Shown here: one piece after another, positions 1 to 11,208 of the stretch | Numbering within the stretch: position 1 is the stretch's first letter | Layout of the letters: each line of letters begins with the position of its first letter | Assembly (NCBI GenBank): GCA_001051155.2 | Contig: JYIP02000001.1 | Span: forward strand, 2,728,001-2,792,000 | Source of the DNA: Chrysoporthe austroafricana | Taxonomy: Eukaryota; Ascomycota; Sordariomycetes; Diaporthales; Cryphonectriaceae | Direction: 5' to 3' | Length of the DNA: 64,000 nt | The notes under the pieces: model-generated | What the model was told of the DNA's origin: nothing | What the model saw: the letters and a program-made list of their open reading frames with translations, nothing else | Databases searched by the model: none | Made by a program: the position numbers and the translations under genes

Positions 1-3000
1 AGCACGGCATCATCCCCAAGATCTGCCAGGACATGTTCGAGAGGATAAAAGACATACAGGCGCAGGACCCGAATACGCGGTGTACGGTCGAGGTGTCGTA
101 CCTGGAAATATACAATGAGAGGGTCAAGGATCTGCTGAACCCGGGCACGAAAGGGAACTTGAAAGTCCGTGAACATCCGTCGACCGGCCCCTACGTCGAA
201 GATCTTGCAAAGCTCGTCGTCGGCAGCTTTGAGGAGATCGAGAACCTCATGGACGAGGGTAACAAGGCTCGAACGGTTGCCGCGACCAACATGAACGCGA
301 CGTCCAGTCGAAGTCACGCCGTCTTCACCCTCATGCTTACCCAGAAGAAACTCGACACCGAGACGAAGATGGAGGCAGAAAAGGTCGCCAAGATTAGCCT
401 GGTCGATCTGGCTGGTTCCGAACGAGCGACGTCCACAGGAGCCACGGGCGCGCGTCTCAAGGAAGGTGCCGAGATCAACAGGTCGCTGTCGACGCTGGGT
501 CGTGTTATTGCTGCTCTGGCCGACCTCTCCACAGGAAAAAAGAAAAAGGGCGCGGCTGCACAGGTGCCGTATCGTGACTCAGTTCTCACGTGGTTGCTGA
601 AGGACTCGTTAGGTGGTAACAGTATGACTGCAATGATAGCAGCAATCAGTCCCGCTGACATCAACTACGACGAGACCCTGAGTACGCTTCGATACGCCGA
701 TTCCGCCAAGCGCATCAAGAACCACGCTGTCGTCAACGAGGATGCCAATGCTCGCATGATCAGGGAGCTGAAGGAGGAATTGGCATTACTGAGAAGCAAA
801 CTTGGAGGTGGCACTGCTGGTGTTGGGGGCGCTGGAGGAATTGCGGTACCTGCGGATGAGGTGTATGCTGAGGGCACACCACTGGAGCAGCAGATGGTGA
901 CGATCACGGCGGCGGATGGGACGCAGAAGAAGGTTTCGAAGGCAGAGATCGCAGAACAGTTGAGCCAGAGCGAGAAGCTGCTGTCGGATCTTAACCAGAC
1001 CTGGGAGCAGAAGATGATCAAGACCGAGGAAATTCACAAGGAGCGCGAGGCTGCCCTCGAGGAGCTCGGTATCAGCATCGAGAAGGGCTTTATCGGGTTG
1101 AGCACGCCCAAGAAAATGCCTCATCTGGTCAATCTGTCGGACGACCCGCTCCTTGCAGAATGTCTCGTTTACAATCTGAAACCTGGTACCACGACAGTCG
1201 GCAACGTGGAGTCAGAGACCAACGCGGAGAGCCATCTGGGCATCAAGTTAAAGGGGACCCGGATCCTGCCCGAGCATTGCTCCTTTGAAAACAATGCTGC
1301 AGATGGCACCGTGACACTCATACCAGCGGAAGGCGCTGCCGTCATGATCAACGGCAAGCGTGTCACCGAGCCGCAGCAGTTGCATTCGGGTTACCGTGTG
1401 ATCCTGGGCGACTTCCATATCTTCAGATTTAATCACCCTATGGAGGCCCAGGCCGAGCGGGCAGAAAGGACGGAGACGCAGAGGCATAGTCTGCTACGCC
1501 AGTCCGTCACGGCCAGCCAGCTGCAGGCGCTTGATCGCGAGAGGACATCACCATCGCCAAGTCCCAGGCTCACGCACGAGCGGAGCTACAGCAAGGGGGG
1601 CTCAGAAATTGGCAGCGGTGAGAGCCGCCCAGCCTCACCAGCACCTCGTGGTCGCGATTCGGACTGGTCCTTCGCACGGAGGGAGGCTGCGGGCGCCATC
1701 TTGGGCTCCGATCAGAATTTCACCAAGCTGACGGATGAGGAGCTCAACGCACTCTTCGAAGAAGTCCAGCGAGCTCGAGCCGAACGTGTCGTCGGGAAGG
1801 AGGGGGATGAAGACATGGACTCAGTAAACTCGTACCCCATGAGGGAGAAGTACATGTCGACCGGCACCATCGACAACTTTTCACTAGACACGGCTCTCAC
1901 CATTCCCTCAACTCCGAAACAAAGCGACTCAGATGACAAGATGCGCGATGCGCGCGAGGAGATGCAGGCTCAGCTGGACAAACAAAGGGAAGAGTTTCAG
2001 GACCAGCTGAAGAGCGCTGAGGCCGCCAACGTTGAGGTTGAGGAGGTCAAGAGAGAGAAGGCACAGATGGAGGAGACCCTAAAGAAAATGAAAGAGGACA
2101 TGCAAAAGCAGCTTGAAGTCCAGAAGCGCGACTTCGAGGCCAAGATCGAAAAGCTTGATCCGCTGAAGAGGCCGAAAGCGAACCCCAAGCTGTCCGAGAT
2201 GGAGATCGAACTGGCTAAGCGGGTGGTGAAGCATTGGCGGGGTCGACGGTATGTGCAGATGGCCGAATCGGTCCTGCAACATGCAGCGACGTTGAAAGAA
2301 GCCCAGATCATGAGTCAAGAACTAGACGAGAGTGTCGTCTTCCAGTTCTGTGTCGTTGATTCGGGCCACACTCTCATCTCCTCATACGACATGATCTTGA
2401 CTGGTGGCGAAGGAGACGACATTGCACTTGAGCAAGCCATCAAGCCATGCATCGGTGTTCGAGTGGTGGATTACAAGCACAACGTCGTGCACCTCTGGAG
2501 TTTGCACAAATTGCACGATCGAGTGCGACAAATGCGCCAGATGCATCAGTACTTGGACCAGCCAGAATATGCGCAGCACCTGAGTCTCGATAACCCGTTT
2601 ATCGAGACCTGCATGCCTCAGTACACGCTTATTGGAGAGGCAGACGTCCCGCTCAAGGCTGTCTTCGAGAGCCGTGTTCAAGATTTCCACCTTGACGTCC
2701 TTTCACCACACACATCACATGCCATTGGCATCATCAAACTGTCGCTGGAACCGTCCGCTGCCAGGGCGCCATCAAACTCCATAAAGTTCAACGTCGTCAT
2801 GCACGAGATGGTCGGCTTTGCTGAACGAGAAGGGACAGAGGTACATGCGCAGCTCTTCATCCCGGGCATCTCGGAAGAAGACGGCATCACCACAACCCAG
2901 ATGGTCAAGGATTTCGACGAAGAACCGTTACGGTTTGAGAGCGTTCATTGCATGAATGTGCCTCTCTTTGCACCGCCAGACGTCGTTCTAAGGGTAGCAA

Positions 3001-5042
3001 TCTTCGCAAAAGTGTCGTCCATGCACTTGGATAAGCTCCTCAGCTGGGATGACATGCGAGACGCCGTGCCGAGCTCGAGAAGCCAGCCCAAGTCGGCCCG
3101 AATCAACGAGTCGCACTTCTACACGGAAGAAAAACATGACTTGCTATCTCGGGTCCAGATCCTGGAGATGGACGAGAACGGCGAGTACGTACCTGTGGAA
3201 GTTGCACAAACGAGCGAGCTTGACCATGGGACCTTCCAGCTGCACCAAGGCCTGCAAAGACGGATCACGATCAACTTGACCCACAGTTCGGGCGATATGC
3301 TACCCTGGGAAGATGTTGTGTCAATTCGCGTTGGCAAGGTACAGCTAGTCGATGCCGCAGGAAAGAATCCGGACATGGGCTCTGCTTCGCCCTACATCAC
3401 ACTGAAGTTGGCCTCTAAGCCTGTCTTCCGAAACAACGCCAATGGCACTCGCAGCATCACGGTCATCGGCCAGTGGGATTCCAGCTTGCACAATTCCCTC
3501 CTGCTGGACCGCACTACAGGAGAGAAGTACCGTGTCCAGATGTCCATCTCCTGGGAGATCGCCTCACAAAAGCTTGCTGAGCCAATGCGCTTCTCCATGA
3601 ACGTCTTCTGCCAGATTCTTTCCCGTTCCTTCGTCCGGCAAACATCCGTTTTCTCCGCCCTCTGGCAGAACGTCCGCTTCGTCCACTCTAGTACAGCTAT
3701 CTACACGCTTAAGATGCGACCCGCGCCCATCAAGCGCGTCGGTGACCTGTGGCGAATGAACAGCTTACATGATTACGTCAAGGGTGAAGAGAATCTGACG
3801 ACCTGGACTCCACGCGGTGTGTCGCTCATCAGCGATTACATCGGCTCCCGCAAGAAGCGCAGGCGGATTGCCGAGATCGGAGCAATGCAAAACTTCTTGA
3901 AGAAGATCGGCCTGCCCGAGCCTAGAGTGCAGCTCATTGGAGATGGTGAGCATGGTGACGAGGACATGCCGCCACCCAAGTCGCGAGATGACGATGTTGA
4001 CTCGATCGATGAGCTGTTGGAGGACACACCAGATGCCTCGCAGGTGTTGGACTTTATGAGTGGAGAGGAACCGGTAATTGGTAATGGTGCCGAGCAACCG
4101 CAGCAGACCAGCGGAGATGAGTCTCAAGAGCCAGAAACAAATGGTGATTCGTCTCCACGAGTCCAAGGTGACCAGCCAAATGGTGTACAGCCAGAAGGGC
4201 AGGAGAGCGCCGAGCAAAATATGGCATCTGGGGAGCTTGAGCCACCAGAGCCTGCGAGGTCAGAGTATTCAGAGCATGAATCCTACGTCTTGGAACGCTG
4301 CCTGAAACTCTGGAGGAGCTACCCGGATCCCCTTACTCAAATCCTCAGCGAGGACAATACCAAGCCTCCGGCAAACGGCGATCCTCACACACCTGCGCCA
4401 CCTGAACTCGTGGCGACGATAATCCGTGTTCCCAAGAACCCTACCATGCTAAAGGGAGGGTATCTGCTGGTGCCAAGCAGTGACTCGACACGTTGGATCA
4501 AGCGCTTTGTCGAGTTACGCCGACCGTACCTCCATATTCACAATGTCACCGATGGAGAAGAGGTGGCGATCGTCAGTCTGCGTAATTCGCGGGTTGACAG
4601 CCAGCCTGGCATTCTCGGCCTACTGAACGGTAATGACGATGAAGACGGTGGATTGGACTTGAATAACGCTCTTGAAGCCTCGCCTCAGCAGGTACGTTCG
4701 CCTGAGCGCAACGAGCAGACACACCGCCGCACAGCCTCGGGGCGTATTTCCACAATATGGACAGGCAATGTCGGGCCTACCATCCCCAGCAACGGGTCAG
4801 CGGGAAACTCCACGCACGCCAGAAACAGGAGCGTTACCTCGGGGCTTGCGAAGCTATCGAGCAGGCTACAGGCAGCAGTATTTGCGATCTACGGGACCGA
4901 CAACACGTGGCTGTTCGCCGCTAGGTCGGAACGCGACAAGCTCGACTGGATCTTCAAGATTGACCAGAGCTACTTCGCTTCGAGTGCGAGCGCGAGCGCT
5001 GATGTCAGTAGGGCGGAGAGCCCGAGTATGGGCGGTTACTAG
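1..5042 (+). CDS. Kinesin-3 motor, Unc104/UncA (KIF1A-like), 5' partial
   Basis: ATP-driven plus-end microtubule motor; fungal members carry early endosomes and other vesicles. The frame is open from base 3 (reading HGIIPKICQDMF, a kinesin-3 motif), so the gene starts left of the window and the ATG at 33 is internal. Numbering from that ATG: switch I NATSSRSH near 88-95, switch II LVDLAGSE near 124-131, a neck with coiled coil, an FHA domain near 385-470, a long acidic coiled-coil region near 640-720, KIF1-type central and DUF3694-like regions, and a C-terminal PH domain (about 1455-1640, starting GGYLLVPSS and ending in a WIFKID helix) that binds membrane lipid. This order is that of Unc104/KIF1A. 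The visible 1,669 residues plus the missing N-terminal motor part fit the roughly 1,600-1,800-residue family. No intron is needed in the visible part. Family assignment is secure; the cargo role is from family knowledge. Confidence 0.95.
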   Translation, partial: HGIIPKICQDMFERIKDIQAQDPNTRCTVEVSYLEIYNERVKDLLNPGTKGNLKVREHPSTGPYVEDLAKLVVGSFEEIENLMDEGNKARTVAATNMNATSSRSHAVFTLMLTQKKLDTETKMEAEKVAKISLVDLAGSERATSTGATGARLKEGAEINRSLSTLGRVIAALADLSTGKKKKGAAAQVPYRDSVLTWLLKDSLGGNSMTAMIAAISPADINYDETLSTLRYADSAKRIKNHAVVNEDANARMIRELKEELALLRSKLGGGTAGVGGAGGIAVPADEVYAEGTPLEQQMVTITAADGTQKKVSKAEIAEQLSQSEKLLSDLNQTWEQKMIKTEEIHKEREAALEELGISIEKGFIGLSTPKKMPHLVNLSDDPLLAECLVYNLKPGTTTVGNVESETNAESHLGIKLKGTRILPEHCSFENNAADGTVTLIPAEGAAVMINGKRVTEPQQLHSGYRVILGDFHIFRFNHPMEAQAERAERTETQRHSLLRQSVTASQLQALDRERTSPSPSPRLTHERSYSKGGSEIGSGESRPASPAPRGRDSDWSFARREAAGAILGSDQNFTKLTDEELNALFEEVQRARAERVVGKEGDEDMDSVNSYPMREKYMSTGTIDNFSLDTALTIPSTPKQSDSDDKMRDAREEMQAQLDKQREEFQDQLKSAEAANVEVEEVKREKAQMEETLKKMKEDMQKQLEVQKRDFEAKIEKLDPLKRPKANPKLSEMEIELAKRVVKHWRGRRYVQMAESVLQHAATLKEAQIMSQELDESVVFQFCVVDSGHTLISSYDMILTGGEGDDIALEQAIKPCIGVRVVDYKHNVVHLWSLHKLHDRVRQMRQMHQYLDQPEYAQHLSLDNPFIETCMPQYTLIGEADVPLKAVFESRVQDFHLDVLSPHTSHAIGIIKLSLEPSAARAPSNSIKFNVVMHEMVGFAEREGTEVHAQLFIPGISEEDGITTTQMVKDFDEEPLRFESVHCMNVPLFAPPDVVLRVAIFAKVSSMHLDKLLSWDDMRDAVPSSRSQPKSARINESHFYTEEKHDLLSRVQILEMDENGEYVPVEVAQTSELDHGTFQLHQGLQRRITINLTHSSGDMLPWEDVVSIRVGKVQLVDAAGKNPDMGSASPYITLKLASKPVFRNNANGTRSITVIGQWDSSLHNSLLLDRTTGEKYRVQMSISWEIASQKLAEPMRFSMNVFCQILSRSFVRQTSVFSALWQNVRFVHSSTAIYTLKMRPAPIKRVGDLWRMNSLHDYVKGEENLTTWTPRGVSLISDYIGSRKKRRRIAEIGAMQNFLKKIGLPEPRVQLIGDGEHGDEDMPPPKSRDDDVDSIDELLEDTPDASQVLDFMSGEEPVIGNGAEQPQQTSGDESQEPETNGDSSPRVQGDQPNGVQPEGQESAEQNMASGELEPPEPARSEYSEHESYVLERCLKLWRSYPDPLTQILSEDNTKPPANGDPHTPAPPELVATIIRVPKNPTMLKGGYLLVPSSDSTRWIKRFVELRRPYLHIHNVTDGEEVAIVSLRNSRVDSQPGILGLLNGNDDEDGGLDLNNALEASPQQVRSPERNEQTHRRTASGRISTIWTGNVGPTIPSNGSAGNSTHARNRSVTSGLAKLSSRLQAAVFAIYGTDNTWLFAARSERDKLDWIFKIDQSYFASSASASADVSRAESPSMGGY

Positions 5043-5682
5043 CAGCCGACGGTGCCCGAGCCGAAGGTGCGCGATCTACGTGACCATGAAGGAAGCATGA
5101 TGCGATGAGACGATGCGGTCGTTCTTTTGCTTGAATTACAATCAGCGAACTGCTACGGACACTATTCTCCGTGGAGCTGGGCGAACTGATGGCGTACCTA
5201 TACTTTTCCTTTGTTTCCCGTGGCCGGCTGTTTCAAATCAGAATTTACAACCACAGTGCTTTATGTGTAATAGACTATACCCATACCCAGACATACCCCT
5301 ATTACAAGAATGGAAAGACCCAGAGGGCCGAGCGATGTTATTGAGAGGCAGAATTATGGGATCTGTAGCACAAAAAGGAGAATGAAGGGCGAGAGTTGGT
5401 TACAGGATACCCGGCGTAAGGCAGACATTCATTGGGTGGAAACAAGGCCGGTCACATAGGAGAGGGCGAGGAGGAAAACTGGTCGATGGGCATTGAGATA
5501 GGTTGCTAGACCTGGTGAGAATCGGCTGGAATGAGTGGATCACATTTCAGTCTTGTATACCCGTCTTGTTGAGACTACGGACATTACGTTCCTCATGACT
5601 CCCTCTTTTGAGACAAGAGGAAGCGATCAACTACACCAGACGTGTACTAGACTAAGAACTCGGTAATCAAATCTCTAGGGCT
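5043..5682. other. Intergenic, convergent 3' ends
   Basis: This gap lies between the stop of the kinesin gene (+) and the stop of the GH127 gene (-), so it should hold two facing 3' untranslated regions. I see no gene in it. Short open frames here lack family motifs. Confidence 0.6.
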
Positions 5683-7791
5683 TCACGGTCCCAGCAACCC
5701 TACCCTCATGTGCCCCTTGCCGCTACGGTTTGCGCGCAAGTAGTAGGGTATAAACGTTAGCTCTCTCTCATCACCTTTGTGTTCTCGTGAGACCGGTCCC
5801 ATTACGTCCCAACTGCCCTCAAAAGCTCTGGTCCATCCTCTCGTCTTGAGCGCAATGTACTTGTCTCCTTGGCACTCCCTCTCCTCCTCTAGCACCAACG
5901 CCTTGTCATCCAGCACTACATCCTTGAAGTGGTTGTCCTCCCACGGATTATCAACATCCTCGACACAGTACACTACCGGCCCCCTAGCCAAGGTCAATGT
6001 ATGCTGGTTAGTACGCGGATGGGGCGCCACAAGGCGAGGTTCAAATCCGCCGAAGACGACAGAAAAGGACGGATTGGCGTCCAGATACGCGGGCGAGAGC
6101 ACAAGATAACCCTTCTCCACCTCTACTGGCTCGTCGGGCGAAGGAGACGGTGTTAGGACGTATTTTCCTCCTGACCAAGATGGAGTGCGCATACGGACTG
6201 TGACGGGTATCACGGTGCCTGTCCGGAGCGAGAACATCACGTTGCCCTCCCAAGGCCAGCTGGTCTTCTGTTCAAAGTGCACGGATGAGCGCGAGGACGT
6301 GAATTGGAGCCTCGCGGACGTGTACAGGTGCACGTTGATGAAGACCTCGTCAGCCCCTGCCGTCGAGCTGAAGCGACTCCCAAAGTGCCACAGGTACCCG
6401 CCCAGACTCCCAAAGAGCCGGCTTACGTTTGGCGGACAGCAGCTGCACTCGAACCACTCCTCCCGGCGGCACAGGTGGTCGGGACAGCTGGCGAGGTAGT
6501 TCTCATAGGTGAAGGCCCTGCCGTCGAGGGACATCGAGCCCATGATGGTGTTGTAGAGGCACAGCTCCATGACGTCCGCGTACCGGGCGTCCGGCTCGAG
6601 ATGAAGCAGGCGCTCGGCGAGCATCACAGCGCCGATGGAGGCGCAGGTCTCGGCGTAGCAGCCGCCCTCGTCCGGGGCTTGCGGGAGGAAGTAGTCGATG
6701 CCGAAGCCCTCCCACTGCGCCACCGCGCCGACGGACCCGGTGACGTACATCTTCCTGGAGACCATGTTGTTCCAGAGGCGGTGTAGGGTCGCCAGCCAGT
6801 CGCCCACGCCCGGTAGGGACCGGCCCCCGTCCCTGTCCAGACCGACGAGGTCCGCCACCGCCGTGAGGAGGTACGTTGCTCGGACCGCGTGGCCCTCAAC
6901 CGACGTCTGCTCGAGGATCGGCTTGTGCGCCTGGCAGTACCAGTAGTCGCGGGACATGGGGTATGAGTTCGGCCGCTTGTGGGCGTCCTCGCCCCTGCGC
7001 TCCATCTCCCAGTCGTAATAGTGCTTCCCATCCTGCCCTGCAGGGCTGCCACGCTCCGTGAGGAAGAACCTGGCGAGCTCGTAGGCTTTGACGTCGCCCG
7101 TGGTCCTATACAGCCGCAGGAGGGCGAGCTCGAGCTCCGGGTGGCCGGGGTAGGCCCTTCGTTGACCCGGCCCCGGCCCGAAGGTGGCATGCATGAGGTG
7201 GACGTACCTCGTCATCACGTCGAGGAAGTCGTTGTTCTTGTAGTGGTCGTGGTGCGCTATGGCTGCCTCGAGCAGGTGGCCGGCATTGTACCTATCATGA
7301 TGAGTGAGATACGGAACTACCTCGCCATCTACCCTACGGGCATCGGCTCACATCTCATGCATATCTCTAATATTCGTCCACCGCTGTCCGGGCTCGACCA
7401 GGATATAGTGCAGGTTCAGGTAGCCGTCCTCCTGCTGGGCTGACCGCATCGTCCCCACGATGTGCCTGCCAGCCTCGTCCAGCTCGCGGTCGTACTGCTC
7501 GCCCAGGAAGTAGATGGCCCCCTCCATCCACTTGCCCAGGTCGCTGTCCCAGAACAGGTGCGGCGGGACCGACCAGAACCTGTGGTCGTCGTAGATCGGC
7601 TGCCACTCCAGCTTGAAGCAGTCGTAACGCCCGGTGCTCTTGAGCAGGTCTAACTGCGCCTTGAGCGTCGTGCCTGCCACGGTCCTCCGCCTTATCGCCA
7701 GCAGCGAAGTGCTGGTGAATGATGTGTGGGTATACGTGCCCTGCGGATCTGATCGCTTGGGCTCGGACCGAGCCGGATGTACGAGACGCAT
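5683..7791 (-). CDS. GH127 (DUF1680) beta-L-arabinofuranosidase-like glycosidase
   Basis: Two exons, 7791..7352 and 7291..5683, joined over a 60-nt intron (7351..7292, GTGAGC..ATAG). The join makes codon AT|G and restores HEMYNAGHLLEAA, a conserved family stretch. The product is 682 residues. The zinc-site residues of the family are present: the Glu and Cys of AETC (about E361, C363) and the CC pair of ECSCCPPN (about C431, C432), the second matching the catalytic cysteine of the characterised bifidobacterial enzyme HypBA1. Family members release L-arabinofuranose from plant cell-wall glycans, by a Cys nucleophile with retention. No convincing signal peptide is seen, so it is probably intracellular and acts on imported oligosaccharides (inference). 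The start at 7791 is the first ATG in frame, and its first 20 or so residues are not family-like, so the true start could differ. Substrate not provable from sequence. Confidence 0.88.
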
Positions 7792-8467
7792 CTTGCGGGC
7801 TTCTCGAGGGGGTAGGTAAGATAGTCTGGTCCTAGTGAGCTGATGCTGCGCGCTGCTGGCGTAAGACCACAGGTGTGTAGATTACAGAGCAAAGGCTAAT
7901 AATGTGACCACTATTCGATCTTAGATAACGGTGGGAGAGGGCGTTCGGGCGGAAGGGTTGCATTCCGGGCAACGGCAACGACCGAAGCCGCCACTGTATA
8001 TCCGGTAGGTGACAACTACGAGGTCAGATAGGACAACTTAAAGTATTTAACCGCCCGAGAACACGAATAAATTCAAGATGGGCGCAATTTGAGCACGGGG
8101 CGAAGTATAATGACCGAGTCAATTGATTAAAAGATTCGCATCGCGTCGTAAGTGAGGAGAAAGAATTCCCCGTCCCCAGGAAGAAAAGCGCTATATCAAG
8201 ATGGTATCAAGATGGTATCAAGATGGTATCAAGATGGTGGTATCAAGTGAGGGTATCTTTTTTCCGCGGTTCGCTCCATAATATCGTTTGCCGTCATTAC
8301 ATGATTCCGTACCTCTTTATTCCGCATTTCTTGGACGAATTCAGAGAGGTCAAGAAATCAAAGCGCCAAATACCACGCCTCTTCCGCTACCGTCAAGGCA
8401 GCCCCGAATGGGCACGAGCCTAGCCGGAGTGCAAGCTGAGCGAGAGGGAGGCCAGCCCGATGAATCC
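7792..8467. other. GH127 upstream region
   Basis: This is the promoter side of the GH127 gene and the 3' side of the membrane-protein gene at 8468. It contains the 11-bp tandem repeat listed separately. No gene is visible. Confidence 0.6.
8194..8247. repeat. 11-bp tandem repeat, four full units plus a partial unit
   Basis: The unit TATCAAGATGG is repeated four times without change (8194..8237), then after TGG a further TATCAAG follows. The repeat lies about 400 bp upstream of the GH127 start and downstream of the MARVEL-like gene. Perfect units suggest recent slippage; no function can be assigned. Confidence 0.9.
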
Positions 8468-9012
8468 TTAGACCCTCGAGCGGCGGTACCATCTCCGCGA
8501 GGAGGTCGTGGCCGTAGTCTCCGTGTGCCTGCGGACCCAGTGCAGCCCCAGCAGGGCGCTGACGAGCCAGCATATGGCGCTCAGGAAGGCGAAGGCCTCG
8601 TCAGCCTTCCAGCTCCCGCAGTTGGTGCCGCGGAAACCGATGCCGCTCCAGTCGAAGGTGTAGCCGCAGGTGTCACCCAGCCAGTTGACGATGAGGGCGA
8701 AGGCGACGAACCAGCAGATGGAGATGACGAGGTCCGTAGGCCAGTGGATGAAGCTGCCCGAGAAGGGGAACAGCCAGATGATAGAGAGGAAGATGGAGAG
8801 CCCCGCGACGACTTCGGTGTAGATGAAGCGGCCGAGGGACCAGGAGGAGGCGCCGCGGGACTCGTGGAGGAAGTGGCCTGTGATGCCGGCTACGATGCCC
8901 GAGAAGACGAGCTGGGTGTGTTAGCAAGTTGGCGGTTCCAAGGCAACGTAGGTAGCTGGGAACTTACCTCCGCCAGGCGGAAGATTATCGAAAGGAGATC
9001 TGTTAAGATCAT
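8468..9012 (-). CDS. MARVEL-like four-helix integral membrane protein
   Basis: Two exons: 9012..8968 (15 codons, MILTDLLSIIFRLAE) and 8911..8468, joined over a 56-nt intron (8967..8912, GTAAGT..CCCAG, phase 0). The 162-residue product has four hydrophobic helices, roughly residues 5-27, 45-66, 75-95 and 120-140. It has a Cys/Gly-rich loop (GDTCGYTF.. and GTNCGSWKADEAFAFL) followed by the last helix and a basic C-tail rich in Arg. This C..CxxxKA..AFAF pattern is what I recall from fungal MARVEL-domain (membrane-associating) proteins. Role unknown; family members sit in membrane-apposition sites or eisosome-like regions. A 252-codon frame on the opposite strand (8288..9046) is an antisense shadow. 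I am fairly sure of the gene and its topology, less so of the family name. Confidence 0.78.
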
Positions 9013-10628
9013 CTTGGAGATTGTGCTAAGGTCTAGCTGGGTGTAAATTGTGGTGAGAGTATAGACCAGACTTGGAGTGGCTGTTCTTAAACCGTGGAGG
9101 TTCTATTATCACTTAGAAATGTTGTCGTGCGAGTGACGAATTATTCAAAGTGGAGGGAGGAGGGAGTGGCAAACATTATTTATCCCAAAGAGCTGCGTAG
9201 AGTCACCATTACTCTTCCAGAGCAAATCATGCCCAAACGTTGCGAAAAGGCGAAATCCTGCTTTGGTACCTAGTAGGTAGGGCAGCGTCAGGGAGCGTCA
9301 CCAAGCACCACGTGAGACAGCAGTTCTGGCCATACAACTTTCTCACAGCCCTCCTAGGTACAGTGACAAGCAGGCCCGCGAGTGTGAAGCCATCTCAGGA
9401 GTCCCAGTCACCTGCCAACCTCACCACAACCTAGGTGTTGCGTACCGCCCAAGGCCTAGAACATGGATGCAGACCAAGGATTTGGGCCTACTCTGTCGCG
9501 TCAGTACGTCATCCGTCCGGGGCTGTCCAAAACTTTGGTTCACGCACGGCTGTTAGGGAGAAGTGCGACCCTAGCGTAACACCCTTGACCAGCTGTGCCG
9601 GCCAATCTCAGTAGAAAGAAGGGAGCCAAGATCGTGGCTGATCGTCGCCTTGACCGTTGTGCATTCCTGATTTCTGTGGACTATGGGGTGAGGTCGTAAG
9701 GTGTCACTGGGGCGTGGCCTGTCACAACCGCAGCTGTGGCGTAATCGTGCAGGGCGCAGGCGTGCCCCTGTCCTAGTAAACTATATGAAACGGCATTGAT
9801 GAAGCTGTCGCGGTGGGGGGGGGGTAAAAAAAAAAGGCTGGGGTGGAGCACTCAGCTGCAAGCATCTTCACGAATTTCATAAGGCTCCCGATCTGATAAA
9901 CCTTCAGCCCACAAGAAACTCTAATCGCCAGGCAGAGCCCCACTCAGGGGAACGTGTTGTCTATTCATTCCGCGCGCAGGGGGGGAGGTTGGACTTGTAG
10001 GGAGCCTGCTTTTCTCCCAACAATCACCCCGGCTCTGGAATAGGAGGCAGCTTTCTTGCTCCTTCAGTACGCCCATTCACATTCTGAAGTGATGTAGCTC
10101 GTTGGTTCATAGAATATAGCTTCTAATAGGCCCTAATGGTATCTCCGTGGGAAAACCAGGCAGAAGAGTATAGCTGCTTGCAGTAGAGATTCGTCGTCAT
10201 TGAATATCTTCGAAGGAAACACAGATCGAATGTAGTAAAGAACGCAAGCATGAAATATTACGGACAGCCTGTCAACTAATTCCAGGGTCCGTATTATGGA
10301 CACGTTCTTGGCCTACTTAGCATTCTACTTTAGCCATCGTCCCGTAGCTTGGAACCATTCTTTGAAGGCAGGCATACCTAGGTCCTGAGTATAACGCTGA
10401 CTTTGAACCCGGATCCAATATAAAGTCCATGTCTTTAGTGATTCAAGCATCGCGGTCCTGGCCGCTATGCGAGCAGTATCACGGAAATGATGAGACCTGC
10501 CATTCCAAAACCTGTCCTCTCAGCCGGATCCGTCACGAACGAAACGTACAGTACTATCGCGGGATCACCATAGCCTACATCGATCACACAGGAGCGAAAG
10601 ATAGGATCTTCCATTTTCATGAAGGTAT

Positions 10629-11208
10629 TTGCAAAGCTGTCTTCGAGCGAGGTCTAACCTGGAAGCCACACGGGTCGAGTACCACCCGCTGGCGATTTCC
10701 CAGGGCACCAGAGAGAGTGTGCTTCTGAACGCTTCAACGCTTGTGGCCAATGGTCATGTTCATGATAGACTTTCTCATATATACCAAATATCCAACAAGC
10801 TCGACGTAGGCATCTTCGGATCATCAGCCCACTAGATAGCCGACATCTCCTTCAGTAAATACATGCAAGATCAAACACTGAGCACGTCGCTTTCTTTAGA
10901 TCCGGACATGCTACTTCTTGAGTTCAGCGTACTCGGGGGGCCGGCCGAGGAAAGAATTCCCTACGTCTACCTGGCGGGAGGTGGCCGAGCTTCACGACGA
11001 GTTCTAGAGTCCTAGACCGAGGAGCTGACTGGAAAGACAAATGGAGATGAAGAGCGGCGCTAGGCATATGATGCTTGCAACCTTGGTAGGTGTGATCTTT
11101 GCCGTAATTCTAGGGATAGCTTCGCTAGTCACCAGTGTCTTTCAGGCATGGATTGCGTACCAGGCTTGGCAGCACCCTAGTTCGCCGCCCTCGGCAATTT
11201 ATCGGTGA
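10629..11208 (+). pseudogene. Degraded gene for a protein with a C-terminal transmembrane helix
   Basis: The last part, 11041..11208, reads clearly as a membrane-anchor C-terminus: hydrophobic MMLATLVGVIFAVILGIASL, then VTSVFQAWIAYQAWQHP and a TGA stop. Such tails end many fungal hypothetical proteins with large cytosolic N-terminal parts. Upstream in the same frame come RPRKEFPTSTWREVAELHDEF, then a TAG (11005) and a TGA (11026). In another frame, 10629..11010 gives protein-like sequence with one TAG at 10833. Joining these needs a frameshift plus loss of stops, so the gene looks dead. The family was not identified by name. An alternative is a real multi-exon gene whose introns I failed to place. 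Confidence 0.42.

Noticed and set aside
6038..6056. GGTTCAAATCC resembling a tRNA B box
   Set aside because: It lies in the coding exon of GH127, with no A box or cloverleaf around it.
6304..7443. Several open frames on + opposite the GH127 gene
   Set aside because: They mirror the GC-rich third positions of the GH127 exon and have no motifs of their own.
8288..9046. 252-codon open frame on +
   Set aside because: Antisense to the spliced MARVEL-like gene. Composition is Glu/Gly/Ala-rich from mirrored codons and there are no family motifs.
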